A DNA stretch of 64,000 bases from Dyella sp. C9 (GCF_003332825.1 NZ_QIRF01000006.1:130570-194569), one strand, 5' to 3'; counted from the first letter of the stretch, positions 1 to 9,647 are shown. Numbers and translations: made by a program. Notes: a model not told the origin generated them from the letters alone.

Positions 1-348
1 GCCGGTGGCGCTGACATCAGCCGTACTGAGGCCATTTTGACTTGCATAATCAAGAGCCCACCGCATGGCCGCACTTGCCTCGACCCATTGAGGCGGCGCC
101 TCGCCGCTGACCATCGCAAAGTCGGCCAGGACGTCGTGGATGTCTTTGAAGTTGGTGCCTGGACTAGATACAACGAGCTCGCCAGTCCGGGCATTTTTGA
201 AGACAGCCCCTTGATAGCCATCTGCCGAAAGCGACGTTACATAGAGAACTTCATAACGGTCTCCTGACCCAGCGACCGATTGGCCAACTGCCAGTCTTGT
301 ATAGACCATGGACGACAAAAAAGCATAGTCTTGCGTCGAAACGGTCAT
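1..348 (-). CDS. Probable lipase/phospholipase (alpha/beta hydrolase), partial
   Basis: The reading frame opens at ATG 348 behind an AGGAGA ribosome-binding site at 355-360 and runs off the left edge, so 116 codons are visible. The protein starts MTVSTQDYAFLSSMVY and contains VVSSPGTNFKDIHDVLADF. This resembles the segment of class 3 lipase-like proteins before the nucleophile elbow (the oxyanion-strand SPGT and the helix after it). It breaks off at DVSATG, exactly where a G-H-S-x-G elbow would be expected, but that motif is outside the window. No signal peptide is visible, which fits export by the type I system encoded upstream in the same orientation (2457-4643). The preceding gene is a lipoprotein that could be its immunity or folding partner. 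Lipase assignment is inference from a partial domain; a C-terminal RTX or other secretion signal cannot be seen. Confidence 0.6.
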   Translation of the reverse strand, partial: MTVSTQDYAFLSSMVYTRLAVGQSVAGSGDRYEVLYVTSLSADGYQGAVFKNARTGELVVSSPGTNFKDIHDVLADFAMVSGEAPPQWVEASAAMRWALDYASQNGLSTADVSATG

Positions 349-368
349 ATCATCTCTCCTTGATGTGA

Positions 369-914
369 TTACCTGACTTCAATAGCTACATAAATACCTG
401 GAATATGGTCCCTAGAAGGCAACAATGGAAAGCAAGAATTAATATCCGAGCGATCAAAAGAACACTTTACTTTCCACCGAAAACCCGACTGAAATTCCCT
501 GCGTGAAATACCCGACCCTGCATGCCGTCCGTTCGGCGCGTGAATGGTTATGTCGACACCCAATAACTGCCACGAACATTTCTCTTTTGGCACGTAGTAA
601 TCCCGGTAAATTTCAAACAGCCCGTTACTACCCCTAACCGCAACATCGCCTCTTGGGAAATCGATGTACCCTCCCAAACCGTACCAATAGTCAATGTTGC
701 TGCAGTCTTTCGATAGGTTTCCGTATTGAACGCTGACGGTCACCGGGTAATCAGTCTCATGCCCGTCCACAGTCACCACGAGCTCCAGCTTGTCGCGTGG
801 CGCCGTGTTCACCGGCGGCGGAGATAGGTCCTTCCTCCCATTGCAGCCGGCCAATAGAAGGCCGATGGCCATAACCAATGCGGCCCTCGCGTATCGCCTT
901 GCGGTCCAGATCAT
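369..914 (-). CDS. Small lipoprotein, possible immunity partner of the lipase
   Basis: This encodes 181 residues from ATG 914, chosen because AGGAA at 921-925 lies six bases upstream. An in-frame ATG at 920 directly abuts that site, and the ORF stays open further upstream. The N-terminus MIWTARRYARAALVMAIGLLLAGC is a lipoprotein signal peptide with lipobox LLAGC. The mature part is beta-rich with several cysteines and no domain I recognise with certainty. It lies 20 bp before the lipase-like gene and about 115 bp after the HlyD-type gene, on the same strand. Lipoproteins next to antibacterial lipase effectors are commonly their immunity proteins in type VI and Xanthomonadales type IV systems. 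Applying that role here is inference. Confidence 0.65.
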   Translation of the reverse strand: MIWTARRYARAALVMAIGLLLAGCNGRKDLSPPPVNTAPRDKLELVVTVDGHETDYPVTVSVQYGNLSKDCSNIDYWYGLGGYIDFPRGDVAVRGSNGLFEIYRDYYVPKEKCSWQLLGVDITIHAPNGRHAGSGISRREFQSGFRWKVKCSFDRSDINSCFPLLPSRDHIPGIYVAIEVR

Positions 915-1029
915 CGACATTTCCTGATTCAATATTGGAACATTTGGTCCTGAAAACTCGAATCGAAGTGCATCGTTTATGGACACCGCTGAAAAGCGCA
1001 TACTGACCCCAGGGGTTTGAGTCCAGCAT

Positions 1030-2451
1030 TTAGCGCTCTCGCATCGACTCCGACACTCCCCTAACCAAGGGATCGAAAACAAACGCGATCACCCGCCGCT
1101 TGCCCGTATTGATCTCTGCAGTCAGCGCCATGCCGGGGCTTAGGTTCACGGCGACTCCGTCTACTACCAGCGTCGAGCGCTTCAAGCGGATGTTTGCCTG
1201 ATAGATCAGGCCCAGCTTCTCATCGTTGATTGCGTCATGCGAGACGCTCTCTACCTCCCCTTCCAGATAGCCGTAGCGGGTGTAGGGGAAGCTCTCGACC
1301 TTTACCGTGGCGCGCTGGCCTGCGCGGACAAACCCGATGTCCTTGTTGAGAACGGTAGCCTCGACCTCCAACGGCTCGTTCTCGGGCACGATGGAGAGCA
1401 AGGCCTGGGCCGGTGTAACAACACCGCCCACCGTATGCATGGCCAGCTGTTGCACTGTGCCAGCGACCGGGGCTCGCAGGTGCATGAGCGCATCGCGCTG
1501 GATTGCCTTGGCCAGTTCCGGCTCGATCTGCTGAATTTGCTCCTGAGCTTGGCGAAGTTCGTCCTGCCACTGCCTGCGCGTATCAGTCGTGCTAACCACC
1601 AACTCTCTCTTCGCACCGACGATGGCCGAGCGAAGCTCTTCCCTGCGGCTTAGCTGACCGGCCAAATCGCGCTCAGCGTTGATACGCTCTTGCTTGCGCA
1701 ACATGTATTCCTGCTTTGGAACGTAGTTCTTCTGCAGGAGTGTCTCGTAATCCTTTACCCGTGCCTGGGAGATTTCTAGGTATTGCTCCAGTGGCAGGAT
1801 GGCAGACTCGACCGTACGCAATTCAGCCTGCTTTTGCGTCACGATGGACTCCAGGCTCTGCTTTTTTGCCTGGAATGCGGCGAACTGGACAAGCGCAAGG
1901 GTTTGGGCGTCGTGGAAGCGCTGACTCGGCAGGTCGCTCTCTTTGGACATGGTAGGCGATTGCCCCGTATCCAACGCTTGGATCAAGGCAGTAGACCTCG
2001 CCTCGATGAGCCTTGCACTGGTCAATGCGTCTTGAGTCTTGCGGCTATCCGCAGACGTCGCTGTAGTATCCAGTTCGATCAGTAGGTCCCCTTGCTTCAC
2101 CACCTGCCCGTCCTGAACCAGGATGCGCCGCACCACAGCTGACTCCGCAGGCTGGATCACCTTGGTTCGCCCAGTGGTGAGCGTTTTTCCTGGTGCCACG
2201 GCGACCATGTCCAGTTGGCCCAGGCACGCCCACAGCAGGGCTACGCAGAACAGCGCGATGATTGTCCACATGCTCAAGCGAGGCGCAGGCGACGGCGGCG
2301 ATTCCACCAACTCCAGATGTGCGGGAAGGAAGGCAAGTTCCTCACGCGTACGCTTCAGGGGCTCCATGCCATGACGTTCGTGCCATGCCACACGGAAGAC
2401 CTGCACATAGCGCATCCATATCTCGCGGATGACTATCAGTCGTTCGCTCAT
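1030..2451 (-). CDS. HlyD-family type I secretion membrane fusion protein
   Basis: This 473-residue periplasmic adaptor joins the inner-membrane ABC exporter to an outer-membrane TolC-type channel. A short cytoplasmic N-terminus is followed by one transmembrane segment (about 61-79). Next come a lipoyl/barrel half (KVIQPAESAVVRRILVQDG), a long alpha-helical coiled coil (about 145-315, rich in Q, E, R and K), and the returning barrel domain (LRAPVAGTVQQLAMHTVGG). The C-terminal GVSESMRER resembles the family's usual end. It starts 5 bp after the transporter gene stop, so the two are certainly cotranscribed. No TolC gene is in the window; the channel is presumably encoded elsewhere. Confidence 0.93.
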   Translation of the reverse strand: MSERLIVIREIWMRYVQVFRVAWHERHGMEPLKRTREELAFLPAHLELVESPPSPAPRLSMWTIIALFCVALLWACLGQLDMVAVAPGKTLTTGRTKVIQPAESAVVRRILVQDGQVVKQGDLLIELDTTATSADSRKTQDALTSARLIEARSTALIQALDTGQSPTMSKESDLPSQRFHDAQTLALVQFAAFQAKKQSLESIVTQKQAELRTVESAILPLEQYLEISQARVKDYETLLQKNYVPKQEYMLRKQERINAERDLAGQLSRREELRSAIVGAKRELVVSTTDTRRQWQDELRQAQEQIQQIEPELAKAIQRDALMHLRAPVAGTVQQLAMHTVGGVVTPAQALLSIVPENEPLEVEATVLNKDIGFVRAGQRATVKVESFPYTRYGYLEGEVESVSHDAINDEKLGLIYQANIRLKRSTLVVDGVAVNLSPGMALTAEINTGKRRVIAFVFDPLVRGVSESMRER

Positions 2452-2456
2452 GGCAT

Positions 2457-4643
2457 TTACCCCTGTTGCAGCCGATAGAGATGGGCGAAGCGACTACCCG
2501 GCTGTCTCAGCAATTCTTCCGGTGCTCCCGTTTCAACAATGTTCCCTTTGTCGATAACCACGATGCGATGGGCGTGACGCACAGTGGACAGTCGATGGGC
2601 AATGATCAGCACGGTCCGCCCCTGACATATCGACCGCATATTGGTCATGACTGCGCGTTCCGACTCGTAGTCGAGCGCACTGGTGGCTTCATCAAGGATG
2701 AGAATGCGCGGATCTGAAACCAAGGCACGCGCAATCGCCACACGTTGGCGTTGGCCGCCCGAAAGGCTCGCTCCGTACTCTCCGACCACCGTGTCATAGC
2801 CCTGGGGAAGGTCCACGATGAATTCATGCGCACCAGCGAGCTGGGCGGCGTGAAGCACTCGCTCCATCGGCATGCCTGGGTCGGCCAATGCGATGTTCTC
2901 GCGTACGCTGCGGTTGAACAGGAAGTTCTCCTGCAGCACGACGCCCAGCTGTCGCCGCAGCCAAGCAGGGTCGGCCAACGCGAGATCGGCACCATCGACC
3001 AGCACGCGGCCACGCTCAGGTACATAGAGGCGCTGGATCAACTTGGTCAGCGTGCTCTTGCCCGAGCCTGAGCGGCCGACAATGCCGACGACTTCGCCCG
3101 GCTGGATATCCAGCTGGATTCCCGACAACACCTCTGCGGCATCAGGCCGATAACGAAAACCCACATGGTCAAAAGTGACGCGGCCACGAATGGATGGCAA
3201 TGCCATGCGGCTGCCATCGGCCTCTGTCTTTGTGTTGAGAATGTCACCCAGGCGTTCCACCGAAATGCCGACCTGCTGGAAGTCCTGCCAGAGTTGGGCG
3301 AGACGCACGATGGGCATGGCTACCTGGCCCGCAAGCATGTTGAAGGCAATCAACTGGCCAACAGACAGTGAACCGTCGATCACCCGTTGGGCACCCCAAT
3401 ACAGGATGGCGATGGTCACCATCTTCTGGAGCAGTTGGACGCCCTGCTGTCCGATATTGGCAAGCCGTGTGACCCGAAACCCTGCGCTGACGTATCCCGC
3501 CAACTGGTTGTCCCACATCCGGGTCATGCGCGGATCGACGGCCATCGCCTTGACAGTGGCCATGCCCGAAACGGTTTCGACCAGGAATGACTGGTTGTCG
3601 GCCCCGCGGGCGAACTTCTCATCGAGCCTGGAGCGCAACCCCGGTGTAATAGCCGCTGACCATATGGCATACAGCGGCAGCGAAATGACCACAATGAGGG
3701 TCAGCCAGCCACTGTAGAAAAACATCACTCCCAGGAATACGAAGGTAAACAACAGGTCCAGCAGCGAAGTCAGCGCCTGGCCGGTCAGGAAGTTGCGGAT
3801 GTTCTCCAACTCCCGGACCCGGGCGATCGTGTCACCCACCCGGCGTGACTCGAAATAGGCCAGTGGCAAGGCCAGAATATGGCGAAACAGCCGCGCACCC
3901 AGTTCTACATCGATGCGGCTGGTGGTGTGTGCGAAGACATACGTCCGCAGTCCCGCGAGCAGCACGTTGAACAAGGTAATGGCGATCAGGCCCACCGTGA
4001 TGACGGCCAGAGTTGTCATCGCATGGTGCACGAGCACCTTGTCCATCACGACCTGGAAGAACAGCGGCGTCACCAGGGCAAACAACTGCAGGAAAAGGGA
4101 GCACACCAGAACTTCCACCAGCAGTTTGCGGTACTTGATGACGGCAGGTACAAACCAACTGAAATCAAACTTGGCGAGGCCGGCGACAAGGGACGCGCGT
4201 GAAGCGACCGTCAACAACCGACCGCGGTAGCGATCGGCAAATTCGTCGCGCTTCAACAGGGCCGGGCGCCCAAGGGTCAGGTCGTGAATGAGCACCTTTT
4301 CGGCATCGACCCTTGCCACTACAAAGGCTCGCCCGTCCCCCTGCAGGGCGAGTGCGGGCAACGCCACCCGGTCTATCCGTTCCGCCGGTTGCGCGACTAC
4401 CTTGGCCTTGAGGCCTAGCCCGCGGGCAGCGAGGACCAGGGTGACTTCGTCGAGGGCCTGCTCTCCCACGCCAGCCTGGTGCTTCAATTGAGCAGCATTG
4501 GCCGGAATACCGTGCAACTGGGCCAGCATCACCAGCCCGAGCAGGCCTTGATCCTGATTGCTCGCTGCAGGCGCCTGCGTGCCGTCAACGCTCTCCGACG
4601 GCGATCCCGACGCCTCCGTCGTGGTACTTGGTAATGCATCCAT
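2457..4643 (-). CDS. Type I secretion ABC transporter (HlyB-type, C39-like domain)
   Basis: This 728-residue inner-membrane exporter couples ATP hydrolysis to one-step protein secretion. The N-terminal domain (about 29-165) has the C39 peptidase fold but lacks the catalytic cysteine ([17 protein letters not shown]). It is therefore a C39-like docking domain as in HlyB, not a leader-cleaving protease. A six-helix membrane domain follows (about 170-440). The ATPase domain shows Walker [10 protein letters not shown] (about 522-530), signature LSGGQRQR (about 624-631) and Walker [13 protein letters not shown]. It is first in an operon with the HlyD protein, a lipoprotein and a lipase-like protein, so the lipase is the probable substrate. 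The degenerate peptidase domain implies a C-terminal uncleaved secretion signal on the cargo. Confidence 0.93.
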   Translation of the reverse strand: MDALPSTTTEASGSPSESVDGTQAPAASNQDQGLLGLVMLAQLHGIPANAAQLKHQAGVGEQALDEVTLVLAARGLGLKAKVVAQPAERIDRVALPALALQGDGRAFVVARVDAEKVLIHDLTLGRPALLKRDEFADRYRGRLLTVASRASLVAGLAKFDFSWFVPAVIKYRKLLVEVLVCSLFLQLFALVTPLFFQVVMDKVLVHHAMTTLAVITVGLIAITLFNVLLAGLRTYVFAHTTSRIDVELGARLFRHILALPLAYFESRRVGDTIARVRELENIRNFLTGQALTSLLDLLFTFVFLGVMFFYSGWLTLIVVISLPLYAIWSAAITPGLRSRLDEKFARGADNQSFLVETVSGMATVKAMAVDPRMTRMWDNQLAGYVSAGFRVTRLANIGQQGVQLLQKMVTIAILYWGAQRVIDGSLSVGQLIAFNMLAGQVAMPIVRLAQLWQDFQQVGISVERLGDILNTKTEADGSRMALPSIRGRVTFDHVGFRYRPDAAEVLSGIQLDIQPGEVVGIVGRSGSGKSTLTKLIQRLYVPERGRVLVDGADLALADPAWLRRQLGVVLQENFLFNRSVRENIALADPGMPMERVLHAAQLAGAHEFIVDLPQGYDTVVGEYGASLSGGQRQRVAIARALVSDPRILILDEATSALDYESERAVMTNMRSICQGRTVLIIAHRLSTVRHAHRIVVIDKGNIVETGAPEELLRQPGSRFAHLYRLQQG

Positions 4644-5083
4644 GCCCGCACCGCTCCCCTTTCGAGAACATCCGCCACCTCATGCAAGCGCTCTGGACCC
4701 GCCATCCAGGAGGTCAAGAGCCTTCCCAAGCGATCGATACTCAATGGCATCCAGTCGCCATCGAAACCACTTCGCCTGGCTTGCGACCCGAGCTTCCGCC
4801 AGCTCTCCATCACCCTTCTGGGCAACCAGGCCGAGCGACTCTCGCGAATCGCAAGATATTGCGACGCTAGCAGGTGAGTGCGCCACCCGCCAGCAGCGTA
4901 GGCTGCACCGGGCTTTTCAATGCCCACCACCGCCCCGATGCACGAACTGCCGCTCCTCAAGTACGTGCCTCGTCATGCCGCGGACACTGGGCCGCCTTGC
5001 ATCCGGCTCTTTCTGGCAGCCCCACACGAAAATTCGGCTTAGCCGTACATTGAGCGACACCACCCGGAGAGGCCTGCCCCGCC
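4644..5083. other. Intergenic region upstream of the type I secretion operon
   Basis: These 440 bp separate the divergent HlyB-type and FUSC-type genes. A minus-strand frame (4529-4960) reads as fairly normal protein from about 4930 to 4650 (for example MESWRKLGSQARRSGFDGDW) but then overlaps the start of the transporter by 115 bp and turns into an arginine-rich shadow. It could be the remnant of a gene or chance. The promoters of both flanking operons must lie here, but I could not pick a convincing pair of boxes. Confidence 0.3.
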
Positions 5084-6145
5084 ATGCGCGCACTGACCGA
5101 CTGGCTGGAACGGATCGACCCTGGCACGCATCGCCGCATCAAGGGGCTGCGCCTGGTCACGGCCTACGGCATCGCCGCGGCGATCGGCGCGCTGCACGAC
5201 GTGACCTTGGGGTTGGGCGACAACGTATCCATCGGCACGCTGGCGGCGGGGTTTGCGCTGTGGGCAAGTGTGTCCGAGGCGCGGCACAGCCGGCCCGAAT
5301 CGAGTCGTGACCTCGCCTTGCTTTGCCTCAGCGCGACGCTGGGCGCGCTGGTGCAGGCGCTGCTGTCGCCGTGGCTGGTGTCACTGGGCAGCCCAGCACC
5401 TGAACTCGTGCTGGTCAGCGGTGCGTTTCTCGCCAGTTACCTGAAGCGCTTCGGCGTGCTCGGTGCAGGCCTGGGTTCGCAGGTGTACATCGGCGAGTTG
5501 CTGGCCTACACCATGAATCTCAATGCGTCGGCGTGGCCGGCCATCGTGGTGGCAGGATGTATCGCCGCCGTGGCCTCGATCGTGCCGCGCCTGCTGTCGG
5601 GTCCTGCGGAACGGCCCGCCGAACTGGCCGCGTTGTCGCCAGTAGGGCTGCCGGGCCGGTGGCATCTGTCGGCCCCCTTCATCATGGGTGTGCAGGCCGC
5701 GGCCGCAGCGCTCGTCGTGGTCGGACTCAATGCGCGGTTCCACATGAGTGAATCCGCCTGGGCCATCACGGCCTGCACTTACGTGGTCGCCGGCAGTGCC
5801 ACGGGTACGGCGCAGCGCGTGCGCCGGCGCATCATCGGTACGCTGGTCGGCGTGCCACTGGGCTTGGCCTGCCTGCCGATTGCCGAGCACGCGCCATTGC
5901 TGATCTGGACGCTGGCCGCGGCGGCCATGGTGATCTACGCCATGGCCTTGCCCGAACGCTACGACGTCGCCTGCGCGGCGTTTGCCTTCACCCTGATCGT
6001 GACACTCGCCGCTTCCGGCGAGCACTCCGTCGCCACCCTCAGTGCGCGCATCTGGCAAACCCTGCTGGGCGGCTTGCTCGGCCTGCTTGCCGCGCATCTG
6101 ATCCTGCCGCTGCGCACCGAGGATGCCCCCGCCGCGCCAACCTGA
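5084..6145 (+). CDS. FUSC-family inner-membrane protein
   Basis: This encodes 353 residues, almost entirely hydrophobic, with about ten predicted transmembrane segments in two similar halves. The second half contains an arginine-rich loop (GTAQRVRRRIIGTLVGVPLG) typical of FUSC/aromatic-acid exporter-like proteins, where R-x-x-x-T-x-x-G starts the repeated domain. Family members are thought to export aromatic carboxylic acids or similar amphipathic compounds, often with HlyD-type partners; none is adjacent here. The start is ATG 5084, with GGAGAGG some 11-17 bases upstream, a rather long spacing. The gene is convergent with the SDR gene that ends at 6181. Substrate unknown. Confidence 0.7.
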   Translation: MRALTDWLERIDPGTHRRIKGLRLVTAYGIAAAIGALHDVTLGLGDNVSIGTLAAGFALWASVSEARHSRPESSRDLALLCLSATLGALVQALLSPWLVSLGSPAPELVLVSGAFLASYLKRFGVLGAGLGSQVYIGELLAYTMNLNASAWPAIVVAGCIAAVASIVPRLLSGPAERPAELAALSPVGLPGRWHLSAPFIMGVQAAAAALVVVGLNARFHMSESAWAITACTYVVAGSATGTAQRVRRRIIGTLVGVPLGLACLPIAEHAPLLIWTLAAAAMVIYAMALPERYDVACAAFAFTLIVTLAASGEHSVATLSARIWQTLLGGLLGLLAAHLILPLRTEDAPAAPT

Positions 6146-6180
6146 CGGTCACCACTGCGCAAACCAGGCGACGGATGCGC

Positions 6181-7011
6181 TCAGGCCTTCTCGCGGAAAT
6201 GCGAGCGCATGAAGTCGATATAGCCCTGCTCGTTCAACTCGCGCCGCGCACGAACAAAGCCACGGGCGTCGTCGCCAACCAGGTAGCGGAGCTGTTCGCT
6301 GCCGTCGGTCACCGCCTGCCAGATCACTTCCGCGACCTCCGCCGAACTCATCATGCGCCCTGCCCGCATGCTGTCGAAGGCGGCGTTGGTATTCGCCACG
6401 AAGGCGTCGTAGTCGGCAAGCCTCGCCTGACCGGAGTGTTCCTGACCCGAGCGTTCGCCGAAACGCGTGCTGCTGACGCCACCGTGCGGGATCACCAGCT
6501 TCACCGCGATGCCCTGCGAGGCCAGCTCGTAGGACAGCGCCTCGGAGAACCCTTCGAGGGCGAACTTGCTGGCGCAATACAGCGACAGCATCGGCAGGGT
6601 GAACATGCCGGCACCCGAACTCACGTTGACGATGACACCGGCGTGCTGTGCGCGGAAGTGCGGAAGCATGGCCCGCGTCACCGCCATCACGCCGAATACG
6701 TTCACCTCGAACTGGTCGCGGATCTTGTCTTCCGGCGTCGCCTCGAACAGGCCGTACTGGCCAAAGCCCGCGTTGTTGACCAGTGCATCGATGCGACCGA
6801 AGCGCGCGATGCCGGCCTCGATGGCGGCGTGAATGCTGTCCGGGTCCTGCACGTCCAGGCGCGTCACCAGCAGCTGCTCGCTGTCGGCCAGCTCGCTGGC
6901 CTCGGGGCGACGCAGGGTGGCGACTACGTTCCATCCGGCCGCAACAAAGTGCCTGGCGGCGGCCAGGCCAATGCCGGAGGAGGTGCCGGTGATCAATACG
7001 GTCTTTTGCAT
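6181..7011 (-). CDS. Short-chain dehydrogenase/reductase (classical SDR)
   Basis: This encodes 276 residues from ATG 7011. The cofactor motif TGTSSGIG (residues 8-15) at the end of the first beta strand, the NNAG stretch (VNNAGFGQYG) and the catalytic S...YCASK make this a complete, catalytically intact classical SDR with a Rossmann fold. The arginines after the second strand (VATLRRPEA) suggest NADP(H) preference. An upstream in-frame extension to 7161 is rejected because it would overlap the divergent LysR gene. SDRs next to a divergent LysR regulator are usually controlled by it. The substrate cannot be read from the sequence. Confidence 0.88.
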   Translation of the reverse strand: MQKTVLITGTSSGIGLAAARHFVAAGWNVVATLRRPEASELADSEQLLVTRLDVQDPDSIHAAIEAGIARFGRIDALVNNAGFGQYGLFEATPEDKIRDQFEVNVFGVMAVTRAMLPHFRAQHAGVIVNVSSGAGMFTLPMLSLYCASKFALEGFSEALSYELASQGIAVKLVIPHGGVSSTRFGERSGQEHSGQARLADYDAFVANTNAAFDSMRAGRMMSSAEVAEVIWQAVTDGSEQLRYLVGDDARGFVRARRELNEQGYIDFMRSHFREKA

Positions 7012-7107
7012 GGTGGGCTCTCGACTGGGAATGACGGGAAGGTAGTGCCACCCCATAAGTGCAACAATCGACGCAATCGAACATGGCCTGATGCACAATC
7101 CAGAACA
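7012..7107. promoter_or_regulatory. Divergent SDR/LysR promoter region with repeated half-sites
   Basis: This 96-bp gap is shared by the divergent SDR and LysR genes. On the minus strand two similar elements, GATTGTGCA (7092-7100) and GATTGTTGCAC (7060-7070), lie about 30 bp apart, roughly three helical turns. LysR regulators usually bind such an intergenic region at two sites to repress themselves and activate the neighbour. Binding here is inferred. Confidence 0.4.
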
Positions 7108-8007
7108 ATGAAGCGTACCGGTCTGGATGAACTCAATGCGGTGGTGGCGGTTGCCGCGCATCGCAGCTTTCGCGCCGCGGCGGCGGCGCTGGGGCTATCG
7201 CCCTCGGCGCTGAGCCACGCCATCAGCGCGCTGGAGCAACGCATGGGCGTGCGGCTGTTCCACCGCACCACGCGCAGCGTGGCGCTGTCGGCGGCAGGCG
7301 AACAATTCCTGTCGCGAGTGCAGCCGGCACTGCGCGACATCGCCGCGGCCATGGAATCGGTCAACCAGTTTCGCGACACCCCCACCGGCACGCTGCGCAT
7401 CAATCTCTCGCTGGGCGCCGCGCGCATGTTGCTGGTGCCCGTGGTGCTGCGTTTCCTCGCGCGTTACCCCGAGATGCAGGTGGACCTGGTGTCCAACGAC
7501 CGCATGGTGGACATCGTGGCCGAGGGCTTCGATGCCGGCATCCGGCAGCTCGATGCCGTACCGCAGGACATGATCGCCGTGCCCTGCACGCCCGACCTGC
7601 GCTTTGCCGTGGTGGCCTCGCCGCAGTACTGGCAGGGCCGGGCCAAGCCCAGGACACCGGGCGACCTGCTGTCCCACACCTGCATACGCGCACGCTTGCC
7701 CAGCGGTGCGCCGTACCGTTGGGAGTTCGAGAAACATGGCGAAGCGGTATCGATCGACGTGCCCGGCCCGCTTACGCTCAGCCAGTGGGAACTGATGGTC
7801 GAGGCCGCGCTGCACGGTGTCGGCGTGGCCTACGCCAGCGAGTGGTCGGTGGCGGCGCATCTTGCCGCCGGGCGACTGGAGCGCGTACTGGAAGACTGGA
7901 CGCCGCCATTCCCGGGGCTCGCCCTGTATTACCCAGGACACCGGCATGTGCCGGCAGGCTTGCGCGCCTTCGTCGAGGTGGTACGGGAAGTGATGCGCGA
8001 AGCGTGA
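7108..8007 (+). CDS. LysR-family transcriptional regulator
   Basis: This encodes 299 residues. The N-terminal winged helix-turn-helix (about 4-62) is canonical: [41 protein letters not shown]. It is followed by a linker helix and a periplasmic-binding-protein-like effector domain (about 90-295). The start is ATG 7108; longer open frames upstream run through the divergent SDR gene and are shadows. The subgroup resembles regulators that control neighbouring oxidoreductase genes (DsdC/CrgA-like group). It probably regulates the SDR gene at 6181-7011. The inducer is unknown. Confidence 0.93.
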   Translation: MKRTGLDELNAVVAVAAHRSFRAAAAALGLSPSALSHAISALEQRMGVRLFHRTTRSVALSAAGEQFLSRVQPALRDIAAAMESVNQFRDTPTGTLRINLSLGAARMLLVPVVLRFLARYPEMQVDLVSNDRMVDIVAEGFDAGIRQLDAVPQDMIAVPCTPDLRFAVVASPQYWQGRAKPRTPGDLLSHTCIRARLPSGAPYRWEFEKHGEAVSIDVPGPLTLSQWELMVEAALHGVGVAYASEWSVAAHLAAGRLERVLEDWTPPFPGLALYYPGHRHVPAGLRAFVEVVREVMREA

Positions 8008-8178
8008 GCGCCGCAGCCGCCTTGGCAAAGCCTCGGCGACTGCGATTCACGCAAAAGTGCCATCCGTGGCTGGAGGGGTGCCAGTCCGTGGCTGTTCGCA
8101 AGTATTTGCGATTTCGCCAATAACGTCAACCTGACCCGGCCTCGTCGATGTTGACGAAACCGGGCAAGGAGGCGTGGC

Positions 8179-9339
8179 TCAGCGCAGGCCGGTTTCCGCG
8201 CGCGCGATCACGATGCGTTGGATCTCGCTGGTGCCTTCGTAGATCTCAGTGATCTTGGCGTCGCGGAAGTAGCGCTCCAGCGGCAGTTCCTTGGAGTAGC
8301 CCATGCCGCCATGGATCTGCACCGCCTGGTGGGCGATCCACATCGCAGCCTCGGAGGCGGTGAGCTTGGCCATCGAGGCTTCGGTACCGAAACGGCCGCC
8401 GTTCTTCTCCGCCTCGCCCTTGGTCCAGGCCGCACGCAACGTCAACAGCATTGCGGCGTCCAGCTTGCACTTCATGTCGGCGATCTTGGCCTGGGTCATC
8501 TGGAACGTGCCGATCGGATGGCCAAACGCCTTGCGGTCGCGCGACCACTGCAGCGTGGCCTCATACGCCGCGCGCGCAATGCCCAACGCCTGCGAGGCAA
8601 TGCCGATGCGTCCCGCATCGAGCAGGCTCATGCCCATGGCAAAGCCCTTGCCCTCCGCGCCGAGCAGGTTTTCCTTCGGGCAGACGTAATCGGTGAACTC
8701 GATTTCGCAGGTCGCCGAGGCGCGAATGCCCAGCTTCGGCTCGCTCTTGCCCGCGTGGAAGCCGGGCAGCTGCGTATCGATGATGAAAGCAGACACGCCC
8801 TTGGCGCCGATGCCCGGCGTGGTGATCGCGAACAGGATGATGTAGCGCGCAACCATGCCCGAGGTGATCCAGCTCTTCTTGCCGTTGATCACCCAGTCGC
8901 CGTTGGCGTTCTTGCTGGCACGCGTGTGCATGGCCGAGGCATCGGAACCGGACTGCGGCTCGGTCAGCGCGTAGGCGCCGATGGCCTCGCCCTGCGCGAT
9001 GGCACGCACGTACTTCTGCTTCTGCTCTTCGGTGCCGTGCTTGAGGATGCCGTTGCAGAACAGCGAATTGTTGACCGACATGATGGTCGCGGTGGCGGCA
9101 TCGGCCGCAGCGATCTCGATCATTGCCAGCACGTAGGCAATCGGGTCCATGCCCGCACCGCCGTACTCGGTCGGCACCTCGATGCCCATCAGGCCCAGCT
9201 GACCCATCTCGCGGATGTTGTCGAGCGGAAACTCCCCCTTTTCATCCAGCTCGGCCGCCACCGGCGCGATGCGCTTCTGCGCGAAATCGCGGGCAATGGC
9301 CTGGATGGACAGCTGGTCGTCGGTAAAGCGGAAATCCAT
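8179..9339 (-). CDS. Acyl-CoA dehydrogenase
   Basis: This encodes 386 residues from ATG 9339, with GGAG close upstream; the frame extends 11 codons further without a better site. It is a full-length FAD-dependent acyl-CoA dehydrogenase: an N-terminal helical domain, the beta-domain signature AYALTEPQSGSDASAMHTRA, and a C-terminal helical domain ending ITEIYEGTSEIQRIVIAR. That last motif holds the catalytic base region and FAD contacts (QIHGGMGYSKE). It oxidises acyl-CoA to trans-2-enoyl-CoA, passing electrons to ETF. It resembles the short/branched-chain group, but substrate length cannot be settled by eye. It stands alone between converging and diverging neighbours. Confidence 0.93.
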   Translation of the reverse strand: MDFRFTDDQLSIQAIARDFAQKRIAPVAAELDEKGEFPLDNIREMGQLGLMGIEVPTEYGGAGMDPIAYVLAMIEIAAADAATATIMSVNNSLFCNGILKHGTEEQKQKYVRAIAQGEAIGAYALTEPQSGSDASAMHTRASKNANGDWVINGKKSWITSGMVARYIILFAITTPGIGAKGVSAFIIDTQLPGFHAGKSEPKLGIRASATCEIEFTDYVCPKENLLGAEGKGFAMGMSLLDAGRIGIASQALGIARAAYEATLQWSRDRKAFGHPIGTFQMTQAKIADMKCKLDAAMLLTLRAAWTKGEAEKNGGRFGTEASMAKLTASEAAMWIAHQAVQIHGGMGYSKELPLERYFRDAKITEIYEGTSEIQRIVIARAETGLR

Positions 9340-9456
9340 GGAACGGCTCCAAGGGGAAGGAGGAAGCCGCACATTTTAGCCCGCCTCGCATGACGACCTC
9401 TGTGCGGGTGCAGCAAGGCTCCCCCGGGGGCGTCAACGCCCTATCCACCGAATCCT

Positions 9457-9531
9457 TGCAGGAGCGCGTCCTGTGCGCGATTGCCGCCTCGCCGCTCCGC
9501 AGGCTTGTCGCCCACAGGGTGGGCTCCTGCA
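9457..9531. repeat. REP-like inverted repeat (GCAGGAGCGCGTCC type)
   Basis: A pair of imperfect inverted arms begins TGCAGGAGCGCGTCCTGTG and ends CACAGGGTGGGCTCCTGCA. It belongs to the same family as the repeats at 14541-14607 and 62370-62412. It sits in the gap between the acyl-CoA dehydrogenase and the ArsR-methyltransferase gene. Such extragenic palindromes are abundant in this order and in Pseudomonas. Confidence 0.7.
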
Positions 9532-9584
9532 GGAAAACCGGCGGGCCCCTGTCCCGCAGCCGCGCCCCCAAATCCGGGCCCAAC

Positions 9585-9613
9585 TTGACGCATCCCGGCC
9601 CGGGGCCTAGCCT
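9585..9613 (+). promoter_or_regulatory. Candidate sigma-70 promoter for the ArsR-methyltransferase/metH cluster
   Basis: TTGACG (9585-9590) and TAGCCT (9608-9613) are separated by 17 bp. The -10 match is weak. The predicted transcript would begin about 30 bases before the ATG at 9648. I found no SAH or SAM riboswitch signature between this promoter and the start codon. Confidence 0.4.
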
Positions 9614-9647
9614 TACGCATCTCTGTATCGCGATAAAAGGATGCTCG

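Noticed and set aside
2457..4643. Peptidase-type bacteriocin exporter (active C39 protease)
   Set aside because: The N-terminal domain lacks the catalytic cysteine, so leader cleavage of double-glycine peptides is not expected.
4529..4960. Gene upstream of the type I transporter
   Set aside because: It overlaps the transporter start by 115 bp, has no ribosome-binding site I can see, and becomes arginine-rich in the overlap. Kept only as a possible remnant.
9373..9647. SAM or SAH riboswitch ahead of the metH cluster
   Set aside because: The only structure is the REP-like repeat; the stretch between the likely promoter and the ATG is about 30 bases and lacks the conserved riboswitch cores.
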